From: Chloroflexota bacterium
Lineage (GTDB): Bacteria; Chloroflexota; Anaerolineae; CG2-30-64-16
Length of the DNA stretch: 8,885 nt
NCBI GenBank assembly: GCA_029555885.1
Contig: JAKPQT010000689.1
Span: forward strand, 1 to 8,885
Direction of reading: 5' to 3'
In this document: one piece after another, positions 1 to 6,172 of the stretch
How positions within the stretch are numbered: the first letter of the stretch is position 1
Layout of the letters: every line of letters starts with the position of its first letter
The notes under the pieces: model-generated
Databases searched by the model: none
The model's input: only the letters and a program-made list of their open reading frames with translations
What the model was told of the DNA's origin: nothing
Made by a program: the position numbers and the translations under genes

Positions 1-301
1 GGTAGGCCAGATAGGCCTGCGCGGCGGGGCCGGCGACATCCAGCTTAGCTACGCCCGTCACCTCGATGTTGGTCGCCGCCAGGCCGCCGATGCCGCCCCG
101 GTAACGCGCCAGCGAGGGGTTGTCCAGCCGGACGATATATGTGCCCAGCGCATCCAGAGGCGTAAGCTGCAAGGCACGGGGCAATCCGGAAGGACTCGGA
201 GGCACGGGCGTCTCCGCCGCGGCCAGAGTGACCTGGCCGGTGAGCACCAGCGGGACGAGCAGCGTCATAACGGTCAGCCATGCGAATAAGCGCCGAGACA
301 T
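1..301 (-). CDS. Secreted S8 (subtilisin-like) serine peptidase, N-terminal part only
   Basis: Reading leftward from the ATG at 301-299, an open frame of 100 codons runs off the left edge. Residues 1-28 form a signal peptide: MSRR, then a hydrophobic core (FAWLTVMTLLVPLVLTG), then an Ala-rich end with likely signal peptidase I cleavage near AAA|E at 29-30. A Pro/Ser-rich spacer follows. Residues 54-100 contain TYIVRLDNPSLARYRGGIGG and KLDVAGPAAQAYLAY, which resemble the I9 inhibitor/propeptide region of secreted S8 peptidases. The propeptide normally chaperones folding and is then removed; the catalytic Asp/His/Ser would lie outside the window. The start is supported by AAGGAG (plus-strand 309-314) seven bases upstream. 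The gene diverges from the nuo genes and probably has its own promoter. Secretion is clear; the S8 assignment is from recognition of the propeptide, without a visible catalytic residue. Confidence 0.75.
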   Translation of the reverse strand, partial: MSRRLFAWLTVMTLLVPLVLTGQVTLAAAETPVPPSPSGLPRALQLTPLDALGTYIVRLDNPSLARYRGGIGGLAATNIEVTGVAKLDVAGPAAQAYLAY

Positions 302-349
302 GCAGCAACTCCTTAAGCGGCACACAGAGAGAGCCGTGGGCCGATGTGT

Positions 350-378
350 GTAATATGTGTCCCTCTAAGTACAACCAA
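350..378 (-). promoter_or_regulatory. Candidate sigma70-type promoter for the leftward peptidase gene
   Basis: On the minus strand, TTGGTT (373-378) is followed after 17 bases by TATTAC (350-355). The hexamers match the consensus only partly (3/6 and 4/6), but the spacing is ideal. The position is about 50 bases upstream of the start codon, in the most AT-rich part of the divergent region. Confidence 0.35.
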
Positions 379-409
379 GATGATTTTGTCGGATGACGCC
401 GCGCAGGAA

Positions 410-483
410 CCTCACCCCCGGCGCCCTGCGGTCGCCTCCCCCTCTCCTGAACCGCAGTTCAGGAGAGGGGGCCGGGGGTGAGG
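410..483. repeat. Large interrupted palindrome (dispersed-repeat type)
   Basis: The outer arms 410-421 and 472-483 (CCTCACCCCCGG / CCGGGGGTGAGG) pair over 12 bases without mismatch. The inner arms 438-452 and 457-471 (CCCCCTCTCCTGAAC / GTTCAGGAGAGGGGG) pair over 15 bases around a 4-base CGCA loop. The right arm is continuous, but the left arm carries 16 unpaired bases at 422-437. Sequences of the CCTCACCCCCGGCCCCTCTCC type are, from memory, abundant dispersed palindromes in Chloroflexota and some other genomes. There is no T-tract on either side and it lies upstream of both flanking genes, so it is not a terminator. Confidence 0.8.
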
Positions 484-498
484 ACGGCCGTGCGCATC

Positions 499-512
499 CG
501 GTGATTTCACCG
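499..512. promoter_or_regulatory. Short inverted repeat, possible operator
   Basis: CGGTGA (499-504), TT, TCACCG (507-512) is a perfect 6-base dyad with a 2-base centre. It sits between the two divergent promoter candidates, where a shared regulator might bind. There is no second copy and no recognised regulator consensus, so it may be chance in GC-rich DNA. Confidence 0.25.
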
Positions 513-628
513 CAGCTGCACTTAGCAGGTCGGCAGGATGGCATTGTATCACGCCTTGGGGCCAAAGTCGCAAACCGGGGTGAGAAAGCCGCGGCCCCGG
601 GTCGCCCGCCGTTCGTGCCATAAATTAC

Positions 629-657
629 TTGCAATGATGGGCCTTTTAATGTAAAAT
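629..657 (+). promoter_or_regulatory. Candidate sigma70-type promoter for the nuoB-CD-I train
   Basis: TTGCAA (629-634) and TAAAAT (652-657) are separated by exactly 17 bases in a locally AT-rich patch of GC-rich DNA. The -10 matches 5/6 and the -35 matches 4/6. Initiation would fall near 664, leaving a leader of about 155 bases before the start codon at 820. Confidence 0.55.
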
Positions 658-819
658 CTTCTATGCGGTTGACGCCGCGGCTTCTGCACGCTAATGGGCG
701 GTCATCAGCCGAGCTGCCGGTTGAAAGACCAGACCTGCCAGACTTGCGCCGGTCAGTAGGCGAATTGAGCCGCCCGACGAGCGTGTATTTCCGGCTGTGC
801 GCCCCTGGAAAGGATCAGC

Positions 820-1044
820 ATGTCCGATATTGTCAGCGCGACGATTACGCCCACCGAGCAAGGCTTCCGCCAGTTGCGCCAGGTCACCGTGCGCAACGAC
901 GACGAAGTCACCAGCGTCAATACCCTGTTGGCGGAAGGCTGGCGGCTGGTGAGCATCGGTCATCTTACGGATGCCACGGTCTATGTGTTGGGCCGCATGG
1001 AAGAAAAGCAGCGGCAGCGCACGGGGTTCTTGCCCGCCGACTGA
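820..1044 (+). CDS. Small conserved-looking protein of unknown function, first gene before nuoB
   Basis: A 74-residue protein with no signal peptide, membrane segment or cysteine. The segment around residues 35-58 (TLLAEGWRLVSIGHLTDATV, then YVLGR) has the alternating pattern of a short alpha/beta fold: helix, 'EGWRLVSI' strand, turn, 'ATVYVLGR' strand. It loosely recalls DUF4177-like small proteins, but I cannot assign it. The start has AAAGGA (809-814) six bases upstream. Within the leader, TTTCC (788-792) can pair with GGAAA (807-811) and partly hide this ribosome site. The gene ends 24 bases before nuoB and occupies the place where nuoA usually stands, yet it does not look like NuoA, which has three transmembrane helices. 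Candidate roles are an accessory or assembly protein for complex I; this is inference from position only. Confidence 0.7.
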   Translation: MSDIVSATITPTEQGFRQLRQVTVRNDDEVTSVNTLLAEGWRLVSIGHLTDATVYVLGRMEEKQRQRTGFLPAD

Positions 1045-1068
1045 GCCTGTCGTTCACAAGGATGTGCC

Positions 1069-1698
1069 ATGAACCAGCAAATGCCCGCAAACGAACTGCC
1101 CGCAGAACTCAAGAAGAATGTCTTCCTGACCACCGTAGACAACGTCTACAACTGGGGCCGCGCTCGCTCCATGTGGCCGATGATGTTCGGGTTGGCGTGC
1201 TGCGCCATCGAGATGATCGCTGTGCAGGCCGCACGCTTCGACCTCAGCCGCTTCGGCATGGAGATCATGCGCGCTTCCCCGCGCCAGGCCGACCTGATGA
1301 TTGTGTCGGGCACGGTCAGCAAGAAGATGCTGCCCAATATCGTGCGTCTCTATAACCAGATGGCCGAACCCAAGTACGTGCTGGCGATGGGCGCGTGCGC
1401 CACCTCCGGCGGGCCATTCAAGGAGGGCTACAACGTCGTCTCCGGCATCGACAAATTCGTGCCGGTCGATGTCTATGTGCCCGGCTGCCCGCCGACGCCC
1501 GAGGCGCTGCTCTACGGCCTGATGCAGGTACACAAGAAGGTCTTTACACAATCGGTCAAGACCGCACCGTGGTACCGCAAAGACCAACTGAATGAGGCCA
1601 TCCCGGTGCCAGTGCTGGGGCCGGACCTGTACAATCCGAAGGACCGCGAGGCGCTCAGGAAGATTGCCGAGGCCGCGCAGGCCGCAAGCCAGGGATGA
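1069..1698 (+). CDS. nuoB: NADH-quinone oxidoreductase subunit B (complex I, cluster N2)
   Basis: NuoB holds the terminal Fe-S cluster N2, which passes electrons to quinone at the junction of the peripheral and membrane arms of complex I. The 209-residue protein shows the family signatures: [16 protein letters not shown] (35-50) with the vicinal C44-C45, [20 protein letters not shown] (61-80), [11 protein letters not shown] with C110, and [18 protein letters not shown] with C140. C44, C45, C110 and C140 are the expected four N2 ligands. In place of the common PGCPPRPEAL, this protein has Thr for Arg. The start is supported by AAGGA (1058-1062) six bases upstream. A stem-loop lies in the 64-base gap before nuoCD. 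Length is normal to slightly long, with a Lys/Glu/Ala-rich C-terminus. Confidence 0.97.
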   Translation: MNQQMPANELPAELKKNVFLTTVDNVYNWGRARSMWPMMFGLACCAIEMIAVQAARFDLSRFGMEIMRASPRQADLMIVSGTVSKKMLPNIVRLYNQMAEPKYVLAMGACATSGGPFKEGYNVVSGIDKFVPVDVYVPGCPPTPEALLYGLMQVHKKVFTQSVKTAPWYRKDQLNEAIPVPVLGPDLYNPKDREALRKIAEAAQAASQG

Positions 1699-1704
1699 CG
1701 CCCG

Positions 1705-1732
1705 CTTCCGGCGCGTGAATCACGCTTGGAAG
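1705..1732 (+). other. Stem-loop between nuoB and nuoCD
   Basis: CTTCC (1705-1709) pairs with GGAAG (1728-1732), and GCGTG (1713-1717) pairs with CACGC (1721-1725) around an AAT loop; an internal loop GGC/TT separates the stems. There is no T-tract, so it is not a canonical terminator. It may tune mRNA stability or processing between the two genes. Confidence 0.4.
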
Positions 1733-1762
1733 GGGCCCGCAGCCAGGGACAGAGGATAGAGC

Positions 1763-3538
1763 ATGACAGTAGAAACCATTGCAACGACGCAAGCGACGGC
1801 ACCGGCCGGCCACCCATACAACGAGGTTGTTCCGGGAGCCGTGCTGGAAGCCACGAAGACCGGCCTGGTCGTGTCACCGGACAGTATCGTCGAGTTGGCG
1901 CGCTATCTGCGCGACCAGCAGGGCTACGATTACTGCTCCATGGTCACGAGCATTGACTGGCCGCAGTATTTCGAGGTCGTATATCAACTCTACGGCGTGG
2001 CTGCACAGAAAGACCCGCTGACCTTGCGCGTCCGGCTCACCGACAAGGCTAATCCCGTGATGCCCTCGCTCACCCCGGTCTGGCATGGCGCCGATTTTCA
2101 GGAGCGCGAGGTCTACGACATGATGGGCGTGCGCTTCGAGGGGCATCCCAACCTGCGCCGCATCCTCCTGTGGGAAGGTTTCGAGGGTCACCCGCTCCGG
2201 AAGGACTACCGGGAGCCTTACTACGAGGAGGAAACCAAGCCCTTCAAAAGCCGCCATCCCGATGGCGAGCATCACTGGGCCGAGGACCGCGTTCCGTGGA
2301 AAGATAACGTCAGCTACCCGGTCGGTTGGGACCCGGATTTGTGGCAGTCGCCCGAAGTGCAGTATCGCCGCATCATGGGTGTGGACGAAGCCGCGGGCAC
2401 GGCCGCCGCGGGCAACGGTGACGGTGCCAATCTGCAGACCGAGCGCATCCTGGTGAACATGGGGCCGCAACACCCCAGCACCCACGGCGTGTTCCGCATG
2501 GTCATTGCGGTCGAGGGCGAAAACGTGGTCGGGCTGGAGCCGGAAATGGGCTACCTGCACCGCTGCCATGAGAAAATCGGCGAGCGCAACACCTATATTA
2601 TGAATATCCCCTTCACTGACCGGCTGGACTACATCAGCTCGATGTCGAACAACCTGGGCTATGTGCTGGCGGTGGAGAAGCTGATGGGCCTGCAGGTTCC
2701 GGAGCGGGCCGAGTACATCCGCATCATCATGGCCGAGATGACCCGTATCATCAGCCACTTCATCGCGGTCGGCTTCCTGTTCAACGACCTGGGCGCGTAT
2801 TTCACGCCCGCGCTATATGGGATGCGCGAGCGCGAGCTCATCCTCGACCTGTTCGAGGCCGTGGCCGGGTCGCGCATGATGTGCAACTACATGCGTTTCG
2901 GCGGCGTCGCCGCGGACCTGCCCGCAGGCTGGGTGGAACGCGCCCGTAACATCGTCTGGAACCGCCTGCCGAAGGTCATGGAAGACTTCGAGAACCTGCT
3001 GGCAGGGAACGAGATCTTCCAGACGCGCACGCACGGCGTCGGCGTGCTCACCGCGGCGGAGGCCATCAACTACAGCATGGCCGGGCCGATGCTGCGGGCC
3101 TCCGGCGTACCCTACGATGTGCGGCGGGCCGAGCCGTACTCCATCTACGACCGCTTTGAATTCGATGTCTGCTCGCGGCCCGAAGGCGATGTTTGGGCAC
3201 GCTTCCGGGTCCGCATGGACGAGATTTACCAGAGCTTACGCATCCTGAAGCAGGCGTTGGATGGCCTGCCTGAGGGGCCGATTATGCCGCCCGGCAAGAA
3301 GCAATACCAGGTGCGCGTGCCCGCAGGTGAGGCTTACTCGCGCATCGAAGGTCCGAAGGGCGAGCTGGGCTTCTTCGTCGTCAGCGACGGCAAGCCGAAT
3401 CCCTATCGCTACCACGTCCGCGCGCCAACCTTCATCAACCTGACCAGCCTTGAGAAAATGACGATCGGCCACAAGATCGCAGATGCTGTGGTCATCCTCG
3501 GCGCCGTAGACATCGTGCTTGGCGAAGTGGATCGGTGA
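1763..3538 (+). CDS. nuoCD: Fused NADH-quinone oxidoreductase subunits C and D
   Basis: A single 591-residue chain joins NuoC (30 kDa-type, about 1-205) to NuoD (49 kDa-type, about 226-591). The NuoC part has WHGADFQEREVYDMMGVRFE (107-126) and GHPLRKDY (142-149). An Ala/Gly-rich linker (about 207-224) leads to NuoD, with GPQHPSTHG (234-242), GYLHRCHEK, DRLDY (286-290) and the terminal DIVLGEVDR. H241 and Y290 align by motif and by their 49-residue spacing with Thermus Nqo4 His38 and Tyr87, the quinone-headgroup residues, so the quinone site looks intact. The protein forms the cytoplasmic quinone module with NuoB and NuoI. The start has AGAGGA (1751-1756) six bases upstream. The stop codon is followed almost at once by nuoI. 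C-D fusion is known elsewhere, for example in Escherichia coli, so it is not new in itself. Confidence 0.97.
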   Translation: MTVETIATTQATAPAGHPYNEVVPGAVLEATKTGLVVSPDSIVELARYLRDQQGYDYCSMVTSIDWPQYFEVVYQLYGVAAQKDPLTLRVRLTDKANPVMPSLTPVWHGADFQEREVYDMMGVRFEGHPNLRRILLWEGFEGHPLRKDYREPYYEEETKPFKSRHPDGEHHWAEDRVPWKDNVSYPVGWDPDLWQSPEVQYRRIMGVDEAAGTAAAGNGDGANLQTERILVNMGPQHPSTHGVFRMVIAVEGENVVGLEPEMGYLHRCHEKIGERNTYIMNIPFTDRLDYISSMSNNLGYVLAVEKLMGLQVPERAEYIRIIMAEMTRIISHFIAVGFLFNDLGAYFTPALYGMRERELILDLFEAVAGSRMMCNYMRFGGVAADLPAGWVERARNIVWNRLPKVMEDFENLLAGNEIFQTRTHGVGVLTAAEAINYSMAGPMLRASGVPYDVRRAEPYSIYDRFEFDVCSRPEGDVWARFRVRMDEIYQSLRILKQALDGLPEGPIMPPGKKQYQVRVPAGEAYSRIEGPKGELGFFVVSDGKPNPYRYHVRAPTFINLTSLEKMTIGHKIADAVVILGAVDIVLGEVDR

Positions 3539-3549
3539 CGGAGGCAATC

Positions 3550-4677
3550 ATGTTCGGATCTGGTGTGCTCAAGGGCCTGGGCGTCACGCTCCGGCAATTC
3601 GTAGCCACTTATATCGATGACTTCAAGCAGATTCCCAGCCGGTACGCGGGCGGTCGCAAGTTGCTGGACCAGACCGAGGTGCCGCCGGAGGGCCTGTTCA
3701 CAGTGCAATATCCCGAGGAGCGCCGCAAGGTCGCGGAGCGCTTCCGCTACATCCCGATGCTGATCTACGAAGCGGAGACCGGCGAGGACCGTTGCACGGC
3801 GTGCGGCATCTGCGCGAAGGTCTGCCCGCCCCAGTGCATCTGGATCGTGCGCGACAAGGATGAGAAGGGCAAACCGATCACCCGGCCGGCTGAGTTCTAC
3901 ATTGATACGACCATCTGCATGAACTGCGGGCTGTGTGCCGAGTTCTGCCCCTTCGACGCGATCAAGATGAACCACGACTACGAGATCGCGGCGTACGAGC
4001 GGATGCCGGAACTGATCTTCGACCTGCGCGAGCTGCGCGTGCCGACGACCTACTATGCCAGCATCCGCCCGACAGACTGGGTGGAGGAAGAAGCCGCGCG
4101 CAAGGCGAAGGAAGCCGAGAAGGCCGCGGCCAAGCCGGCGGCCAGGCCCGCTGAAAAGCCGGTGGCTGCGGCTGCGCCTGCCGCTGCGGCTCCGGCAGAG
4201 GCAGCTGCGCCGGTCAAGCGCACGCCGGAGGAAGTCGAGCGGCTGAAGGCTGAGGCTGCCGCCCGCCGCGCCGCGAAGGCGGCTGGTGAAACCCCGGCAG
4301 CCGAAGTGCCTGCCGCGCCTGTGGAAGCCGCTGCCCCGGCAGCGGGTGCTGCTCCGGCAGCGGGTGCTGCTCCGGCAGCGGGCGCTGCTCCGGCAGCGGG
4401 CGCTGCTCCGGCAGCGGGCGCGAAGCGTTCGCCGGAGGAAATCGAGCGGCTGAAGGCCGAGGCTGCCGCCCGCCGCGCCGCAAAGGCTGCGGGTGAGACG
4501 CCGGTGGCGGCTGCACCGGAAGCGGTCACTCCTGCACCTCCGCCCGCTGTGGAGCCGCCTGCCGCCCCCGCACCCGGCGCCGGCGCGAAGCGTTCGCCGG
4601 AGGAAATCGAGCGGCTCAAGGCCGAGGCTGCCGCCCGTCGCGCTGCAAAGGCCGGGCAGAGCGGTGAACAGAAGTAG
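3550..4677 (+). CDS. nuoI: NADH-quinone oxidoreductase subunit I with a long repetitive C-terminal tail
   Basis: NuoI carries clusters N6a and N6b, relaying electrons towards N2. Residues 1-180 are a normal NuoI, with two ferredoxin-type motifs: CTACGICAKVC (C82, C85, C88, C92, followed by P) and CMNCGLCAEFC (C123, C126, C129, C133, followed by P). From about residue 180 to 375 a tail is added that typical NuoI (roughly 150-220 residues) lacks. It starts with an E/A/K-rich stretch, then three copies of K-R-(S/T)-P-E-E-(V/I)-E-R-L-K-A-E-A-A-A-R-R-A-A-K (223-244, 292-313, 347-368), joined by Ala/Pro/Gly linkers. I chose ATG 3550 because GGAGG (3540-3544) is five bases upstream; a GTG at 3535 overlapping the nuoCD stop would place that ribosome site inside the gene and add five residues. 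There are no frameshifts. The core function is certain; the tail function is unknown. Confidence 0.95.
   Translation: MFGSGVLKGLGVTLRQFVATYIDDFKQIPSRYAGGRKLLDQTEVPPEGLFTVQYPEERRKVAERFRYIPMLIYEAETGEDRCTACGICAKVCPPQCIWIVRDKDEKGKPITRPAEFYIDTTICMNCGLCAEFCPFDAIKMNHDYEIAAYERMPELIFDLRELRVPTTYYASIRPTDWVEEEAARKAKEAEKAAAKPAARPAEKPVAAAAPAAAAPAEAAAPVKRTPEEVERLKAEAAARRAAKAAGETPAAEVPAAPVEAAAPAAGAAPAAGAAPAAGAAPAAGAAPAAGAKRSPEEIERLKAEAAARRAAKAAGETPVAAAPEAVTPAPPPAVEPPAAPAPGAGAKRSPEEIERLKAEAAARRAAKAGQSGEQK
4216..4653 (+). repeat. Three-copy 66-base coding repeat in the nuoI tail
   Basis: Copies lie at 4216-4281, 4423-4488 and 4588-4653, all in frame, with start-to-start distances of 207 and 165 bases. Each encodes one helix with an S/T-P-E-E N-cap. 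Copies 2 and 3 differ at only a few third positions, and copy 1 differs slightly more, which suggests duplication by recombination or slippage followed by selection on the protein. Confidence 0.9.
4336..4421 (+). repeat. 18-base tandem repeat encoding (PAAGAA)n
   Basis: Four full units and a partial fifth of CCGGCAGCGGGYGCTGCT run in tandem from 4336. They encode the Pro-Ala-Ala-Gly-Ala-Ala linker between helical repeats 1 and 2 of the NuoI tail. The near identity of units marks a slippage-prone, length-variable microsatellite-like tract that keeps frame because 18 is a multiple of three. Confidence 0.92.
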
Positions 4678-4703
4678 TTCGGGATAGTTGAGGTAGGGAT
4701 AAG

Positions 4704-4925
4704 ATGAGCAGGCTTGCGACCCGTCGAGTGAGACAGTTTACAGCTGTGATCGAACGTGAGGGTGACGGTTATGTTTCCACTTGCCCGGAACTGGACATCG
4801 TCAGCCAGGGCGAGACGATAGAGGGAGCCAGGGCGAATCTGCTCGAAGCAATCGAGGGCTTCTTCGAAGTTGCTTCATCCTCAGACATCAAGCGACGATT
4901 GCGCAGGGAAACATACATCTCATGA
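4704..4925 (+). CDS. HicB-family antitoxin-like protein without an adjacent HicA
   Basis: A 73-residue protein with the compact HicB-like alpha/beta fold: FTAVIEREGDGYVSTCPELD (12-31), then IVSQGETIEGARANLLEAIEGFFE. This pattern (F-x-V-I-E-x-E-x-x-G-Y, C-P-E-L, Q-G-x-T, A-x-x-N-L-x-E-A) is typical of HicB partial RNase H-like domains. HicB proteins usually neutralise the HicA mRNA interferase, with HicA next door, but no HicA-like small basic protein is found on either side. There is no obvious C-terminal DNA-binding domain; the chain ends with a short basic segment (KRRLRRE). A weak AGGGA (4695-4699) precedes the start. The stop overlaps the next start as ATGA, so translation is probably coupled to the hydrolase. 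It may be an orphan, or a HicB-fold protein with another role. Confidence 0.82.
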   Translation: MSRLATRRVRQFTAVIEREGDGYVSTCPELDIVSQGETIEGARANLLEAIEGFFEVASSSDIKRRLRRETYIS

Positions 4926-5605
4926 CAGTCAAACTTACCTATCACGGCCATTCCTGCTTCAGCATCGAGACCGGCGGCACGCACCTGCTGATCGATCCCT
5001 TCCTGTCGGGCAATGCGATGGCCGACGTGAAGCCGGAGCAGGTCAAGGCCAACTATATCCTGATCTCCCACGCGCACGGCGATCACCTGGGCGACGCGGT
5101 GCCCATTGCCCGACGAACCGGCGCAGAGGTCATCAGCAACTTCGAAATCGCCAACTACATGGGCAAGCATCATGTCACGGCTCACGCCATGCACATCGGC
5201 GGCGCGCGGGTGTTCCCCTTCGGCAAGGTCAAGCTGACCATCGCGCATCACGGATCCAGCTTCCCCGACGGCTCCTACGGCGGCAACCCCTGCGGCTTCC
5301 TGCTGTGGCTGGAGGGCAAGGTGCTGTACTTCGCCGGCGATACCGCGCTGACCTATGACATGAAGCTGTACGGCGAGGAAGGCATCGACGTCGCCATGCT
5401 GCCCATCGGCGACAATTTCACGATGGGGCCGGAGGATGCCGTCAAGGCGACCGGCTTCCTGCAGCCAAAACTGGCCGTGCTGATGCACTACAATACGTTC
5501 GGCGCCATCGCCCAGGACGCCCAGGCTGTGGCTGAAGCGGTGAAGACGCAGACTACGGCCAGGCCGGTCATCCTGCAGCCCGGTGAAACACTGACCGTGA
5601 CATGA
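4922..5605 (+). CDS. UPF0173-family metal-dependent hydrolase (metallo-beta-lactamase fold)
   Basis: A 227-residue protein of the usual length for UPF0173. It opens with [13 protein letters not shown] and has the metal-binding HAHGDH motif (H50, H52, D54, H55), IAHHGSS (H109-H110), [11 protein letters not shown] (D140) and a late LMHYNTF (H189). These supply the ligands for a two-metal centre as in glyoxalase II-like hydrolases. The substrate of this family is not established. There is no signal peptide, so it is cytoplasmic. The start ATG at 4922 overlaps the HicB-like stop by four bases; a longer reading from 4781 would run through the HicB-like gene in another frame and is rejected because homology begins at [10 protein letters not shown]. 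An 88-base gap follows before the next gene. Confidence 0.93.
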   Translation: MTVKLTYHGHSCFSIETGGTHLLIDPFLSGNAMADVKPEQVKANYILISHAHGDHLGDAVPIARRTGAEVISNFEIANYMGKHHVTAHAMHIGGARVFPFGKVKLTIAHHGSSFPDGSYGGNPCGFLLWLEGKVLYFAGDTALTYDMKLYGEEGIDVAMLPIGDNFTMGPEDAVKATGFLQPKLAVLMHYNTFGAIAQDAQAVAEAVKTQTTARPVILQPGETLTVT

Positions 5606-5693
5606 GGCAAGCCGTGGCGCCGCGCTCAGCCTGCCAGCCCGCAGAAGCCGAGCGCAACGCTTGCAGAGTGCCCATCATAAGGAGAATCCACTG

Positions 5694-6161
5694 ATGACAA
5701 CCCTTGCGCTGATTGTAGCGATCGTTGCCGTCGTCGTCGCTGCGCTGGCCTTTCGCCGGGTCAGCAGCCTGCAGGAACGGCTGGACCGGGCGACCAGCTC
5801 CATCTATGAATTGCGCGGTATGGTTGCTGAAACGAACGAAAGATTGGATGAGAAATTGAGCGAAGTCAAGCTGAACCTGCGCCAGCAGTCGGGCGAGGTC
5901 ATCTTCACGCCCGCCATGACGATTGCGGAAGCCATGAACGTCCATCCGAAGGTGCGCGAGGTGCTCGCCAGCTTTCACCTGGGCGGGTGTTCGCACTGCG
6001 CGGTGAGTGATGTAGACACGCTCGAAGGCGCCTGCCAGTCCTACGGGATTGACCAGTCCGCCCTCATGGGTGCGCTCAATGATCTGGTTTCAGGCGGCAG
6101 CGGCGGGTCCATCGGCCCGGCCACCGGCGTCAAAGCGCCGAATGTAACTATCACTTTCTAG
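5694..6161 (+). CDS. Membrane-anchored DUF1858 redox-disulfide protein
   Basis: A 155-residue protein in three parts: a transmembrane helix (about 3-20), a charged probable coiled coil (about 22-64, [10 protein letters not shown]...[13 protein letters not shown]), and a DUF1858 domain (about 74-133). The last resembles the domain associated with hybrid-cluster proteins: [20 protein letters not shown], then GGCSHC (C99, C102), then [12 protein letters not shown] with C114. The family is proposed to carry a redox-active disulfide. Arg21-Arg22 directly after the helix predict a cytoplasmic C-terminal domain. The C-terminus is Gly/Ser-rich and flexible. ATG 5694 is chosen over an upstream ATG at 5661 because AAGGAG (5679-5684) sits nine bases before it and the hydrophobic segment starts there. 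The partner is unknown; its neighbours suggest redox or Fe-S chemistry near the membrane. Confidence 0.85.
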   Translation: MTTLALIVAIVAVVVAALAFRRVSSLQERLDRATSSIYELRGMVAETNERLDEKLSEVKLNLRQQSGEVIFTPAMTIAEAMNVHPKVREVLASFHLGGCSHCAVSDVDTLEGACQSYGIDQSALMGALNDLVSGGSGGSIGPATGVKAPNVTITF

Positions 6162-6172
6162 ACAGGCACGTC

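Larger units (their letters stand above)
302..819. other. Divergent intergenic control region
   Basis: This stretch of about 520 bases separates the leftward peptidase from the rightward nuo train. It holds a promoter candidate in each direction, an interrupted palindrome (410-483), a short perfect dyad (499-512), and a leader of roughly 155 bases before the first rightward start at 820. Several frames are open here, but none begins with a convincing ribosome site or gives a protein-like composition. No tRNA or recognised riboswitch was seen. Confidence 0.6.

Noticed and set aside
45..374. Minus-strand frame of 109 codons at the left edge
   Set aside because: The frame beginning at 301 on the same strand has a signal peptide, a ribosome site and propeptide similarity; this one is its shifted shadow.
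410..483. Rho-independent terminator
   Set aside because: Strong hairpin, but no T-tract on either strand and it lies upstream of both flanking genes.
663..1355. Open frame of 230 codons overlapping the small gene and the start of nuoB
   Set aside because: It is out of frame with two supported genes, has an Arg/His-rich shadow composition and no ribosome site.
1874..2758. Minus-strand frame of 294 codons inside nuoCD
   Set aside because: It lies wholly antisense to an unambiguous nuoCD and has the His/Asp/Arg-rich composition of a GC-driven shadow.
4053..4619. Minus-strand frame of 188 codons rich in Ala/Gly/Ser/Thr
   Set aside because: It is the antisense image of the repetitive NuoI tail; repeats keep several frames open at once.
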